From Nyssa sinensis (taxonomy: Eukaryota > Streptophyta > Magnoliopsida > Cornales > Nyssaceae): DNA of 64,000 nucleotides. Position 1 is the stretch's first letter. Each line of letters starts with the position of its first letter. The stretch covers positions 15,680,517-15,744,516 of the forward strand of contig CM018033.1 in assembly GCA_008638375.1 (NCBI GenBank), in the 5' to 3' direction. Positions 54,077 to 64,000 of the stretch are shown here, piece by piece. The notes below the pieces were generated by a model. It was not told the DNA's origin. It saw only the letters and a list, made by a program, of their open reading frames with translations, and did no database searches. The position numbers and the translations under genes were made by a program.

Positions 54077-56421
54077 GAGCTGACAGCCTTTAATGGTGAA
54101 CACTTTATCTTTGTGAATATATTTAAGGCATTAATGAAGGGTTGAGGTAACTGTCCCTATCTAGTGGATCCAGGGCCTCTCAATAATTACATTATAAGGA
54201 GATTTGGCATCTAAGATCATGAATTCAAAGATCAGGGTCTTTTGTTCATCTCTTTCCTCCATCGTGATCGGTAAATCAATTCTACCCATTGGGAAGCTGA
54301 GGTTCCCATTGAATCCCGCCATTACTACAATAATAGATCTGATGTCCTTGGAGTTGAGCTTTATGTGTTTGAAGGGTTCATAGAATAATACATTGGTAGA
54401 GCTCTTATTGTCTACGACAACCCTTCTGATCTCAAAATTAACAATTTTGAATGAGATAATAAGGGCATCACTGTGGGGATAGTGTATCCCTAAAAGGTCC
54501 AGTTCAGAGAACTGTATCTGAGATTCTGAATTCATTTTCTTCTCAATTGTTGAGATCTAGATGACGTAGGGCTCTGCCCTTGCTTCCCAAGCATATCTTT
54601 TTCTGGCCCGGTTAAACATTCCTAGCATTGTATTGTTAGTATAAAGTACGAAGATGACCTATTGATTATTTTGTTATTACTGTTCATTCTGAACTTCTCT
54701 CTATTTAGGCCTTTACTCTAGCTCCTTAAAGGGGGACTTTCATCCGAGGGTTTTATCTCCCGTCTTGGGGGACAAATTCTCTCAACCGTCCCCTCCTAAT
54801 GAGGTGTTCTATCTCCTACTTTAGAGCTCTACACTCCTTAATGGTGTGCCCCTACTCTTTGTGAAAATTATAGTACTTGTTTCTATTTCTTGAGTCGGGG
54901 TTGTTTTTTTAGTGGTTCTGGCCACTTCAAGTCTTCATGAATTTGGACCTACTGGAGTATATGGGTAAGAGAAGTATTTAACGAGGTATAAGTTTCATAC
55001 CTTCTAGAGCCAGAGTTATTCTGGGCTCTTGATGTTGTTCTCTTATCAGAACTTCTAGTTCTCTTTTTATTATCCATGTTATCCCTCTTTTGAACCTGCT
55101 CATTCTTCTGAGCTTGCTCTTTAGCTTTTCGGAATGAGGCTTTTGTGTCTTCAAGATTAATATATTTTCGTGCTCTATTCATGAGCGTTGTCATATTGGT
55201 AGGGAGATTCTTGGTCAAAGAACCCTAAAAACGTCTAGGCCCAAGGCCTAAAGTGAGGGCGGCCACTAGGAAACTCGAATTATAGTCATTCATCTCTGTG
55301 AGTTCAGTATTTAAACGAGCCAAGTACTCTCGCAATGACTCTCTCTTTGCTTGTTTAATAGTCAGCAATAACTCTGGCCCTTTTCTCAACTTCCTGCTTA
55401 TTAAGAAGTGGTCAAGAAATAGCCTACTAAGTTCATAGAAGTTGCTAATCGATTTTTTTAGGAAGCTTGTGAAACCATTTAAGGGTGGTACCCTTCAGGC
55501 TAATAATGAAGGTCGGCACATAAAGGCATCGGTGGCCCCGTGCAGAGTCATTGTATGCTAACAATGAAATAGATGGTCTCCAAGGTCTTCAGACCTGTCA
55601 TAAGGAGTGAATTTTGGGACAATAAACTTCTTGGGTCATTCATCTGTCATTATGGCAAGACTGAACGGCGTAGAGAACCTACCGAGTAATTTGTTTAACA
55701 CATCCTATTCTGGAGGGACACGAAATCCTTTGGTGAAGATCGTCTGATTTTGAGAATTTGTTATCTCTTTTACCCTCTCAAGGGTCTTGGACAAGTTTTG
55801 TTGTGCCACTAGTACCTGCTGTTAGTCCTGCCCCATGCTTCTAAGTCCTAGATTTATGGACGGATTTTGTCCAGCGACAACTGAAGGGTGTTGTTCTCCT
55901 AAGATTGGTGGACATAGGACTTCACGAGGTTGAAGTCCTTGGTACGCTGGATTAGCTCCATAAGTCGTTGGGATTGGTATTCTTGTTCTATTTTGGTAAT
56001 GGATGGGGAACGATGGTATTCCTCTTCCAATGGCTGTTGATGATCCCCATATGGACGGTACCATGTAGGTGCACCAACTGCGCATTAGGCAGCTCCTCGT
56101 TGTGGGATCTTACACTCGTGGTAGTAGTGGGAGGCTGAGGTCCTCTTTAAAAAGTGTTGGTAAGATGAGAAGGATTGTTTCATTGGTTCTGAGCCAGTGA
56201 AGTTAGAGCCTATGACATGGCTATGAGTTGTTCCTGCATCTGATCGGACTATTGTTGAATTCAATCAAGCTATTATTGTAAACGTATGGGTGTTTGTCCC
56301 CTTTCCCTTCCAGCAAAAGGCTAATATTGAGGATTTTGAGGATTCCTTCTAGGGCGAAAGTTCAAATCCATTAGTTCGTTTTAGAAAAGAAATTAGGTTT
56401 TTGACTAAAAATAATGAGAAC

Positions 56422-56450
56422 GATCATCATTCCCACAGATGGTGCCTAAC
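56422..56450 (-). other. Decayed primer-binding site of element E
   Basis: On the minus strand TTAGGCACCATCTGTGGGA stands two bases after the 5' LTR, clearly related to TGGCGCCGTCTATGGGA of element B. Confidence 0.7.
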
Positions 56451-56909
56451 TAATGTTGCCTTTTTATGGTCTAAAGGCCTCCTCTCTCGAATTACCTGTC
56501 AAGAACTTGAGGTCAGAGGGTCACTAGGAAGGCTTTGGTGGTAGCCGCTCTAATGATAAAGTTAGTAAGAAATAAAGGCAGTAATTTAAGAGAATAATTA
56601 AACATGAATTAAAAGCGTTCCTTATGACCTTATTTATAGGGTGCAGATCTCCGAAGTTGAATAGGATTAAAAGCCATGAAAGCAGGGATTTGATGATATC
56701 CATAGATAGTAGTTATCGTATTAAATTTTGTTTCCTTATTCTGAGGTCGGTAGCCTATGGAAGACGGTGATCAGTTCGGAACCCCTTACCTCTAAAGCCT
56801 TTGTACTTGGTCGGTCAAATGAACTAACTACCTCATTATCTATATATTGAAGAACTCCTTGCAAACACGTGTCACGTTCTGATAGCTATAAACAAATTAT
56901 GGTACATCA
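56451..56909 (-). repeat. 5' LTR of element E
   Basis: On the minus strand it starts TGATGTACCATAATTTG and ends GGCAACATTA, about the same length as the 3' LTR (456 bp) but well diverged. Confidence 0.88.
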
Positions 56910-57201
56910 GTTATGAGAGTGGCCGTGTAACACCCTAACCCAGATGTGACCGAGCAGGCTATGTAAACCGCGTCGTTAAAGCTTCTTGTTTAATATTGAA
57001 TAAAATGGAACGGTTGAAAATTCAATGGTTTTTAAAGTACGAATAGTTTCCGGGCAATGCTCGAGCAAACCACAAACGGATACTAGGAAAAAAAAAAAAA
57101 AAGAAGAAGGGAACTTAAAATAAATTGGACTAAAAAGAAATATAGGAAAAGAAAATATAAATAAGAAAATAAAAAAAATTAAATTAAAACTTTTATTTAA
57201 A

Positions 57202-57240
<39 letters not shown>

Positions 57241-57393
57241 TGTAATATGTATGTGTATGGATATATAAACGGGCTGCACGTGTAGATATGGTTACACAAG
57301 GTATGTTGAAGTGAACATGCAAAGAGATAAGGAGTGGGAGTTTGAATTTAAACTGATGAAGGGATGAGGGGGCGTAACTGATGGGATTAGAAG

Positions 57394-57424
<31 letters not shown>

Positions 57425-58309
57425 ACGCACAGAAGGGGGGCGATTACGGGTCAAGGAGGGAGAGAAGGAAAGAAAAGAAAGAGAGAGAGAGGGAGTGGGC
57501 GCTGAAGGGGCAGTGGCTACTGTTGAAAGAGAAAGAGAGATGGAAGGAAGAAAATAAATGAGGAGGAAGATCAAAAGAGAGTGAGACAGAGGCGACGAAG
57601 CAAGGGTGTGAGCCGCAGAACCGAAGGTGCGACGGGGACGATCGGGGTTGCGGGGAATCGAAGTAATGGGAGACGAAGCAGCGATGGGTTTCTGTAAGTC
57701 AACGATGATGATGGATCGTGGAAACTATTGCGATCTGATGGTTGATTTTGGGACTGAACAACATCTGATATAGAACACGATGAACTGTTCAATCATCGTG
57801 CTGTATGAACTACTTATACACGATGAACTGTTCGACGTAGATCTGCGATCTGGTTTATAGCAACGATGATTTTGGGACTATGATAGGCCTGACACTGATG
57901 TAGATATGCGATCTGGTGATGTTGTGGTGTTGGAAAACGATGAAGGCTTTGAGGGAAATTCTGGCGACGAACTTGATGACGACTCTGAATGGTGACGAAC
58001 CAGTGGTGTGACAGTAGAGATGTCCAGTGGCTGAGGATGATATTGCAAAATCTAAAGATCACAAACCTTCAATATCAAGTAGCGCGTCTGCAGTTAAAGA
58101 GCCTCTGTTTCTACCCCATCCAAATAGGTTATACAGAATTGTTGGTTGATAGTACTGAAATGGTGGTCCCTGAAGATGACTATGGGTTGTATGCAATTGA
58201 TATTTTAAATCCCTCGTTATGGAAAAAAAAATGATACATTTGACCGAGGTGTTATGTTGGTAATGAGTACATAGATGAGATTGAAACGCTCTGTTGGGAT
58301 CGTGCTTTG

Positions 58310-58548
58310 ACCGAGTATCACAATATTGCCTGTGATCTCAAATTTCCTGAATTCATCTTTTATAGACCTCAAAGTGGTGGATGTATGGAGGGTACAGTTG
58401 TAACAACAATAGGGTTCCTGAAGGAAGCTCCAAATGTGAATATCCATGGCTTCAATGTCTACCACAAGAATCGTTTAATATTGTCTTCCCTTGTAGCCAT
58501 TTTGGCCTGTTGTAAGCTGCTTGAACAGTAGAGGTAAAGGTGTTGTTG
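58310..58548 (+). pseudogene. Captured fragment of a MORC-family GHKL ATPase gene
   Basis: One frame (58310-58483) reads EYHNIACDLKFPEFIFYRPQ then a Gly-rich turn, VVTTIGFLKEAPNVNIHG and FNVYHKNRLIL. After 13 bases ending in TTGTAG the next frame (58497-58548) reads PFWPVVSCLNSRGKGVVG. This run, especially NVNIHGFNVYHKNRLILPFW and the Gly-rich GVVG, is the S5-domain signature of plant MORC proteins. The 13-base remnant looks like an intron 3' end and GGTGATGA after GVVG like a donor, so the piece came from genomic DNA rather than cDNA. No start or ATPase motif is present. MORC proteins act in heterochromatin silencing. Confidence 0.75.
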
Positions 58549-58690
58549 GTGATGACTGCTCTTACTCTATTTCTACTCGTGGTATTGCTAGTTTAAAAAG
58601 GGATTGCATTTATTTTTCAGATGATACGTTACCGGTGGAAATGAACAAGATAGCAACCTTGGGGAATTCAAGCTTTCATTTTCAGAAATT
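58549..58690 (+). pseudogene. Possible second captured gene fragment (KIB/DUF295 F-box-like)
   Basis: Directly after the MORC fragment a frame reads GDDCSYSISTRGIASLKR then DCIYFSDDTLPVEMNKIATL. The pattern SxSxSTR...L(K/x)xxCIYFxDD resembles the C-terminal propeller of plant KIB/DUF295 F-box-type proteins. The match is short and from memory of the family pattern only. Confidence 0.35.
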
Positions 58691-59766
58691 GGATTAAAAC
58701 AGGGGACGGACCAAAGGGTAATGATCTTTCACATTCTGAAGTTAGATTATTCAGTTTTGATGGCAAAACCAAGGAACCATCGTGCCACTGAGGCACGTGT
58801 GGCCAAGCTCTAACCAAAATAATATATAAGAGTAATTAATTTAATTAATTAACTAATTTAGTAAATGATTGAGATATTTTTCGATGTCCAAATAAAATAA
58901 ATGAATAACATTTTCTTTATGTATCGGATATTTTAAGGCCAATGGTAAAATCCGTTTCACAAGACAGAGTTCAAAAAATAAATAAATAAATAAAATATCC
59001 GTAGAAGAGCCAAATGACCAAAATGCCCCTGAGTCAAATGTGAGTCAATAGACTCCGATTAAAATAGATGGATAGTGAATTTTTATTATTTCAAACATTC
59101 CAGACTCGATGGTAGGGTCTAAGCTAGTAAAAGAAATACTTATAATAATGAGGCATAAGATTTGAGGAATAACATTAGAACTGAGACATGTCTACTGAAT
59201 GATAAGGAACTCAAAAGGGAAAAGGAAAAGTGACGGGATACTGAGATAGATCACATGGATTAAATATAAGTGAATTTCTATCTCTTATACATGGTTTCCC
59301 AAGCCACGTGTTATGACATGGAAATTTTTTTTTTCTTATTATTAATGGTTATTGAATTTTTTTATTTTTATTATTATTATTATTATTATCATTATTATTA
59401 TTGTTATTAAAATGGAATGTGTAAATATATGTGATGTGTATCATGTATGCATGGATATAAGTATGTATATATATATTATTTAATTTTGTGTGCATGTATA
59501 TAGGTATGTGTATAGGTAAGTGTAGCATGTATGTGTGTGTGGAATATTATATGTATATATATATATATACATGAGTACATGTATGGATGGATGTATATAA
59601 AAGTGTATATGAGTGTGTATGTGTATATAAATACATTTGGCAGTGTGTGTGAGTGTAGCAGACCTAGTGTGTGAGGTGTGTAGTGTCGGCTGAGTGTGTG
59701 TGTTTGGTGTGTGTCTAGTGTGTGGTGAGTGAAATATATATATATATATATATAGGCTAGTGTAGA

Positions 59767-59793
59767 GCAGCTTTGCATTAAATGCAAAGCTGC
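59767..59793. other. Perfect 27-nt inverted repeat in insertion 4
   Basis: GCAGCTTTGCATT, one A, then AATGCAAAGCTGC: 13-bp arms with a single central base, right after an AT microsatellite and before the GA-rich leader. Confidence 0.85.
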
Positions 59794-60895
59794 ATTTTGG
59801 GGGAAAGAAAGTGGCTGAATACAGAGGGGGAAGAAGTCAGGGAAAGGGGCTAGAGAGAGAGAGACGTGTGAGAGTGGGTTTGTGATGTATAAGGTTGGTC
59901 TCGGGTGGGAAGAAAAGAAAAAGAAAGAAAAGAAAACTGAGAGCAAGGGTGAGAGAGAGTTCTGAAAGGAGAAGAGGTCTGTGAAGCTGATTCAAGCTTG
60001 AAACAAGAAGGGTGGAAGAGGGCACAGCTAGAGAGAGAAACAACAGGAAGTAACCGTAAGTGATTCTTTCTGTTTTGAATTTTTTTAAAGCATGCTAATT
60101 GATTTAATGTATAGGGTCTTAGAGAGCATAATGTAGGGATTATTTTGCAAAAAGAATGAGAAGAAATGGTTGAGAAACTAGGGAGAAATCTTAGGTTGCA
60201 GGTCACGGCCATGATAGGTGGGTGTTAACATTTTATGTGCAAAACCTTGTTTGGTTGTTGGGAAAATAGTCCCCTTGAGTGCATAAATACATTGGGATAA
60301 AAATGGGAGAAAAACCGTGACCAAACAGTGACAAAAATGAAGGGGAAAGGGTCGGCCGGAGTTTTGACCGAGGGATTGACCCTCTATTTCGTGGAGATTG
60401 GGAAGGTTTGGAGGGAAATGGAGGGTGGATATGGAATCTACGCGAAAAACCCTAGAAAAACACATTTTAAAAAGTTGAAAATGTCGCCAGAGATCGGGCG
60501 CTGGAGAAGGCGTCGGAACCCTACTGCCACGTCGCCGGAAAGTCGGGGAAGAAGGGGGTGACCGGGTCGGGTTCTGGGTCCGGTTCGGGCGGGGCTGAAC
60601 CGCCCCTGCCACGTGTCGCGCTGGTGTTTTAAATTAAAAAGGGATTCGGTCTGTTTGGTTGCGAACTTAAGAAATCAGAAATTTAAATTGAAATAGGAAC
60701 AGGGATATCCTATCCCTGTTCTGGATAAGTCCCTGTTTGGGTAACCGAATTGGGAATAGTAAATTTTGATTAATTACAATTTTGACCTTGAACCTTTTGA
60801 AAATTGAACCTTAACCCAGAACCTTAAGAAATCTGATTTTCAACCCCAGAACTTTGATTAATTATGTTTGACCCCCCATGAATAAAATATTAATA

Positions 60896-60950
60896 AATTA
60901 TTAATTAAATTAATTAATTAATTAATTTAATTAATTTAATTAATTAAATA
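60896..60950. repeat. ATTAATTA low-complexity tract in insertion 4
   Basis: Alternating TTAATTAA units with many overlapping palindromes, at the same relative place as AT-rich runs in insertions 1 (27000-27020) and 3 (58835-58860). Confidence 0.8.
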
Positions 60951-63530
60951 TTCAAAAATATCCCGGAGTCCAAATGGGACAAGTCATTAGTGTATTTTTA
61001 CTATCTCGATCATTCTGAGACCAATGGTGAGGTCCGTTTTACGAGACGGGGTCCCAAAAAATAAAAGACCCGTAGAAACCTTTAAAATTACCAAAATGCC
61101 CCTAAATTAAAGTACAGTCAAACGAACTCCGAATCAGGTAAACAAATAGTGAAACCTTATTATCTCGAACATTCCGGACTCAACCGTGGAGTCCGATTTG
61201 TGAAAAGAGGTCACGAAATGTAAGGACACGTGTAAAGTGCAAAATGACTGTTTTGCCCTTTTGAACCCCGGTGTCCGAATTGAGTTCTATGAGAACCTAA
61301 ACTTATTTTCTTCAACGTCCTAGAATCAATGGTAGAGTTTAATTTAGCAGAATAGAAACTTATGAATTAAAGACATAAAATTTGATGAATAGCATAAATT
61401 CAAATAACAATAGACTGAGTTGTAATTTATGCTTTTAGGGACACTGACAGGACAGGAGGGGGCGATCTGATCTCCTGCATTTTCATTTGCTGGTTCAGTT
61501 ACATATAGTGCACGATCTTCTAGGGTTGATACCAACCCATCAGGTATGGTGTTTTGCTACTGTTAGAAATGAAGTTAAGTTAGGAATATTTGTGAATGAC
61601 TGGGATGCTGTATGTGTTTATTTGTAATGTGTTTACCTGATTATTTGGAATTGGTTGTTCACATGTTATGTGTTACTTGCAAGTTTAATAAAGTGAAGAA
61701 CATGAATTATGATGTACGAACACATGAGATATGCATGTATATGAAACTGACTGGTGAATTATTTATTATTGTCAGAGCATGTTATATTATTGAGATCCAT
61801 GTTCATTGAGATTGCATTGGCATATTGGCATATGATGAATTCCTTGAGAACATGGCGTGGGTAAGCACGTGGTGCTTTGCATTATGAGGGTGTAGATCCT
61901 GTGGTGAAAAACCCAAAATTGGCCATTGCATTGGTACTCCGTAGCCATCGGGGAGTACCCGTAAACGAGACATGGGTGTGGCATAGAGTTGTGCATGGGT
62001 GTGTCACGCATACTATTCATATGTATATTACTGCGGTGCTTGAATGTCATTTAGGAATAAATGTACACTTTGCACATGCCACGCCTTAGCTTTATTTTTG
62101 GCATTAGTACTACATCATACCAGCAGTTGAGCTGACCCATTCATGGGCAACATTTTTCAGATGAGGACCCTCCAGCTGCTTGAGACCCAGTGATGCTTTG
62201 ATAGGGGGAAACACTTGTTATATTTTTGTCCATGAGACTTGTATATTGAAATGTAAGGGCTTAAGCCCGAATGACTCCTGAACGATGTATCTTATGTTAT
62301 TTTGTGTAGTGATGGGAATGAATGCATATTTAGTAGATTTATATACCTTGTCCTTTTATTTATTTTATTTTCTATCTCGTCAGTCGCGCCTCAGGTTCGG
62401 TCAGAATTCGGGGCGTGACACCACGATCTTTCCATTACTGCCAAGCTTGTACTCATGAATATATGTTCACTGTTATTGTTCCCACTTGGATATTGTTCTA
62501 TCTGGTGGAAGTTTACTGATTGATACTTCATGACTTAATTTACTGTATTGAGGTCTATTCACTGTATGTTTATGTTACGATGTTCCATGCTTGTACACTT
62601 CATATGGAATACAACAAAATCCTAATTTATGTTAAATGTCGGGTCTTGTGCTCAGACACATTACCCTTCTGATGCTATCTGATTGACTGGACCTACGGGT
62701 CAATTTATGGAACCTACGGGTCAAATGGACATGTGGCAATGATGGCATTTTTACGCAGTGAGTTTTAATGGCATTTTATATGCCTTCATGTTAAAAGGGG
62801 GGTATGCCGAGCCCCAAAAGATCGAGGGTCTGCCAAACGCTGAACAGAGTAAATGCATCGTTCATGTTGACTGTTATGTGATGTTCATTTGATTCATGTG
62901 ATGTTTCATTTCACTACGAATAGTTCCATGTTGACAGTACCTTTATTCATTTGGCTCGATTGAGATTATTCCATTGTGGCAGTACATTTACGTCGATTGT
63001 GAATGTTGAATGTTCCCGTATTCATGTTATATCACTGTTCTTATTGGGTTATCATGCCTTACTGTTCATTGGCCATTTTGGCACCTTACTGTTGACTGAA
63101 ATTGTTTCCATGACTAGCTATCATGTTCATCCATGATCCTATATGTTCCATGATTACTCTAACCCCGTATTTGAGATAGGCATTTACTTATTGAGTTTGT
63201 AGCTCACCCTTTACTAAATTTTTTTCGGGTGAGAATGTTACAGAACCATAATAGGAGTTCAAGAGCGTAGGAAGACAGTTGAGGAGCGTGATAGTAGTGA
63301 ACGAAGTCTCTCCCATGTACTCACCACCTAAGAGTGGTTCATGATCAATTTATTGTTAGTTTAAGTTTGGTCTTTGAACAATAATTGTAATAAAGCTTCC
63401 GCACTTTAATGTCATGTTTATATTATTTACTATTATCATTGGTAAAAGAATGAAAAAAGTAGGGACGGCCATTGGGCTGGCCCCGCGACACGAGATCCAC
63501 ATACGGTGGGTTTCGGGTCGTGACAGGCCG

Positions 63531-64000
63531 CGTGGGTTAAGTGCAAATTAAGCCTGTTTGAGATTTCAACCAATGAAATTATCATAAAGATCCATCCGTC
63601 CAAAAGAGGTGTTGAAAACTTCAACGTGAATTTGAATGTGTGAAATACACTTCGAAGGCCAAGTAGTTTTGTGGATTTTATATCTGTGTGGTATCTAGCT
63701 CCTATTTGGTAGTTGCAGCAGGATAGGCTGAATAATCATTTAAAAGATTGAAGTATTCTTTTTGGTGTTCTGTGATAGGGTAGTGGTAGTGTCTTAGGAA
63801 GTGATGATTTGCAGTAAGGTGTGTGTATAAGGATCTATCCTTTTTATTCCTTTCTTTTGCTCAACTTTTTTCTCTTCTGATTCTTCTTCTCCCTTTACCT
63901 GTCCTTTCTCTTTTTTCTTTCCTTTTCCTTTTTTATATCCTTGTCTCTTCTTTTTCTTCTCTAGTTCTCTTTCTTCTTCTTGGTTTGTTTTCTTTCTCTT
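63531..64000. other. Right flank with a polypyrimidine tract
   Basis: 63531-63835 has no recognisable gene. From about 63836 to the window end the plus strand is over 90 percent C/T (TTTCTT, CTTCTT units, about 165 bases). It could be a pyrimidine-rich leader, an intron 3' side or simple-sequence DNA. The window ends inside it. Confidence 0.6.

Larger units (their letters stand above)
51979..56371 (-). pseudogene. gag-pro: Gag-protease of element E, degenerate and split by an insertion
   Basis: The start ATG 56371 gives MDLNFRPRRNPQN, matching the N terminus of element B Gag, followed by a stop after NPQY. The Gag core and linker are in fragments (e.g. MTKNLPTNMTTLMNRARKY near 55218). The protease region 54535-54161 has VVVDNKSSTNVLFY, so the DTG triad reads DNK. 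The C terminus is cut by 52035-54076 and resumes with EECHALTFKERPSK before TAG 51979-51981. Confidence 0.85.
45500..56909 (-). mobile_element. Element E: old Ty3/gypsy Tat-lineage element, full length, with a nested insertion
   Basis: LTRs 45500-45955 and 56451-56909 flank, on the minus strand, gag-pro, the conserved TAG CAATTA stop, pol and a hairpin array, plus an antisense gene on the plus strand next to the 3' LTR. An LTR-like insertion (52035-54076) splits the end of gag-pro. Without it the element is about 9.36 kb. It is more decayed than A and B and keeps no second antisense gene. No target duplication is visible (CTAGC left, GTTAT right). Confidence 0.92.
59309..62420 (+). mobile_element. 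Solo-LTR-like insertion 4 (3,112 bp), nested in insertion 3
   Basis: Perfect duplicated CCACG (59304-59308 and 62421-62425). It starts TGTTATGACATGG and ends ATTCGGGGCGTGACA. Joining the flanks restores the sequence found in insertion 1 near 27415-27480 (TTTCCATTACTGCCAA-type words), which confirms the junctions. It shares the GA-rich leader, GTTTGGTTGCG and the GACCAATGGTGAGGTCC block with insertion 1. Its first bases lack the ACACCCCGAC motif, so the 5' end is a variant. TAA and AT microsatellites occur at 59366-59408, 59556-59569 and 59727-59753. Confidence 0.85.
56926..63525 (+). mobile_element. Solo-LTR-like insertion 3 (F), itself split by insertion 4, carrying captured gene pieces
   Basis: It starts TGTAACACCCTAACCC and ends TTTCGGGTCGTGACA, with perfect duplicated GGCCG (56921-56925 and 63526-63530). 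It lies 16 bp beyond the 5' LTR of element E. Without insertion 4 and its duplication it is about 3.48 kb, close to insertion 1. The last 60 bases are almost the same as those of insertion 1. AT (57203-57236) and GA (57394-57419) microsatellites precede the leader. The 58.0-58.75 kb part is not shared with insertions 1 or 4 and holds host-like gene fragments. Confidence 0.88.

Noticed and set aside
57197..57574. 125-codon minus-strand ORF rich in Ser/Leu
   Set aside because: It covers GA and AT microsatellites of a solo LTR; simple-sequence translation only.
59476..59946. 156-codon minus-strand ORF with Tyr-Ile-His-Thr runs
   Set aside because: Created by GT/AT-rich microsatellites in insertion 4.

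Overview
The window looks like repeat-rich plant nuclear DNA, most likely from a eudicot and from a pericentromeric or otherwise gene-poor region. The evidence is three Ty3/gypsy elements of the plant-specific Tat lineage (dual RNase H pol, antisense genes), two Ty1/copia elements primed by an initiator-Met type site, five long solo-LTR-like insertions and a decayed plant-type U6 snRNA copy. I found no intact host protein gene. Essentially all coding sequence belongs to transposable elements or to host fragments carried by them.

Layout: 1-10769, Tat element A (+), whose 5' end lies outside the window. It holds gag-pro, pol, a hairpin repeat array, two antisense genes and a 3' LTR. 10770-19782, Tat element B (-), head-on to A and apparently split by A's insertion. 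19783-23084, AT-rich DNA with an LTR-like direct repeat, a U6 pseudogene and satellite monomers. 23085-37187, copia element C (+), split by two solo LTRs (25292-28573 and 29183-35022), each with a perfect 5-bp target duplication; removing them leaves about 4.97 kb. 37188-38410, the satellite resumes. 38411-43330, copia element D (-), decayed. 43331-45499, AT-rich spacer. 45500-56909, Tat element E (-), old, with a 2.0-kb LTR-like insertion in its gag. 56926-63525, a solo LTR (F) that carries captured host gene pieces (a MORC ATPase fragment) and is itself split by another solo LTR (59309-62420). 63531-64000, a flank ending in a long polypyrimidine tract.

How the parts work: in the Tat elements the sense strand encodes Gag-protease, then a UAG in the context TAG CAATTA, then RT, a degenerate RNase H, a second RNase H and integrase in the same frame. 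This predicts stop-codon readthrough as the Gag/Pol control. Downstream of pol lies a tandem array of short hairpins whose stems change in a compensatory way. Beyond that are antisense genes with their own TATA boxes. The main one, in element A, is an intact three-exon gene of 580 codons.

Relative ages follow from nesting: A is younger than B; the two solo LTRs are younger than C; the 52-54 kb insertion is younger than E; 59309-62420 is younger than 56926-63525. Most premature stops in the old copies are CAG to TAG, CGA to TGA or TGG to TAG, as expected from deamination of methylated cytosine.
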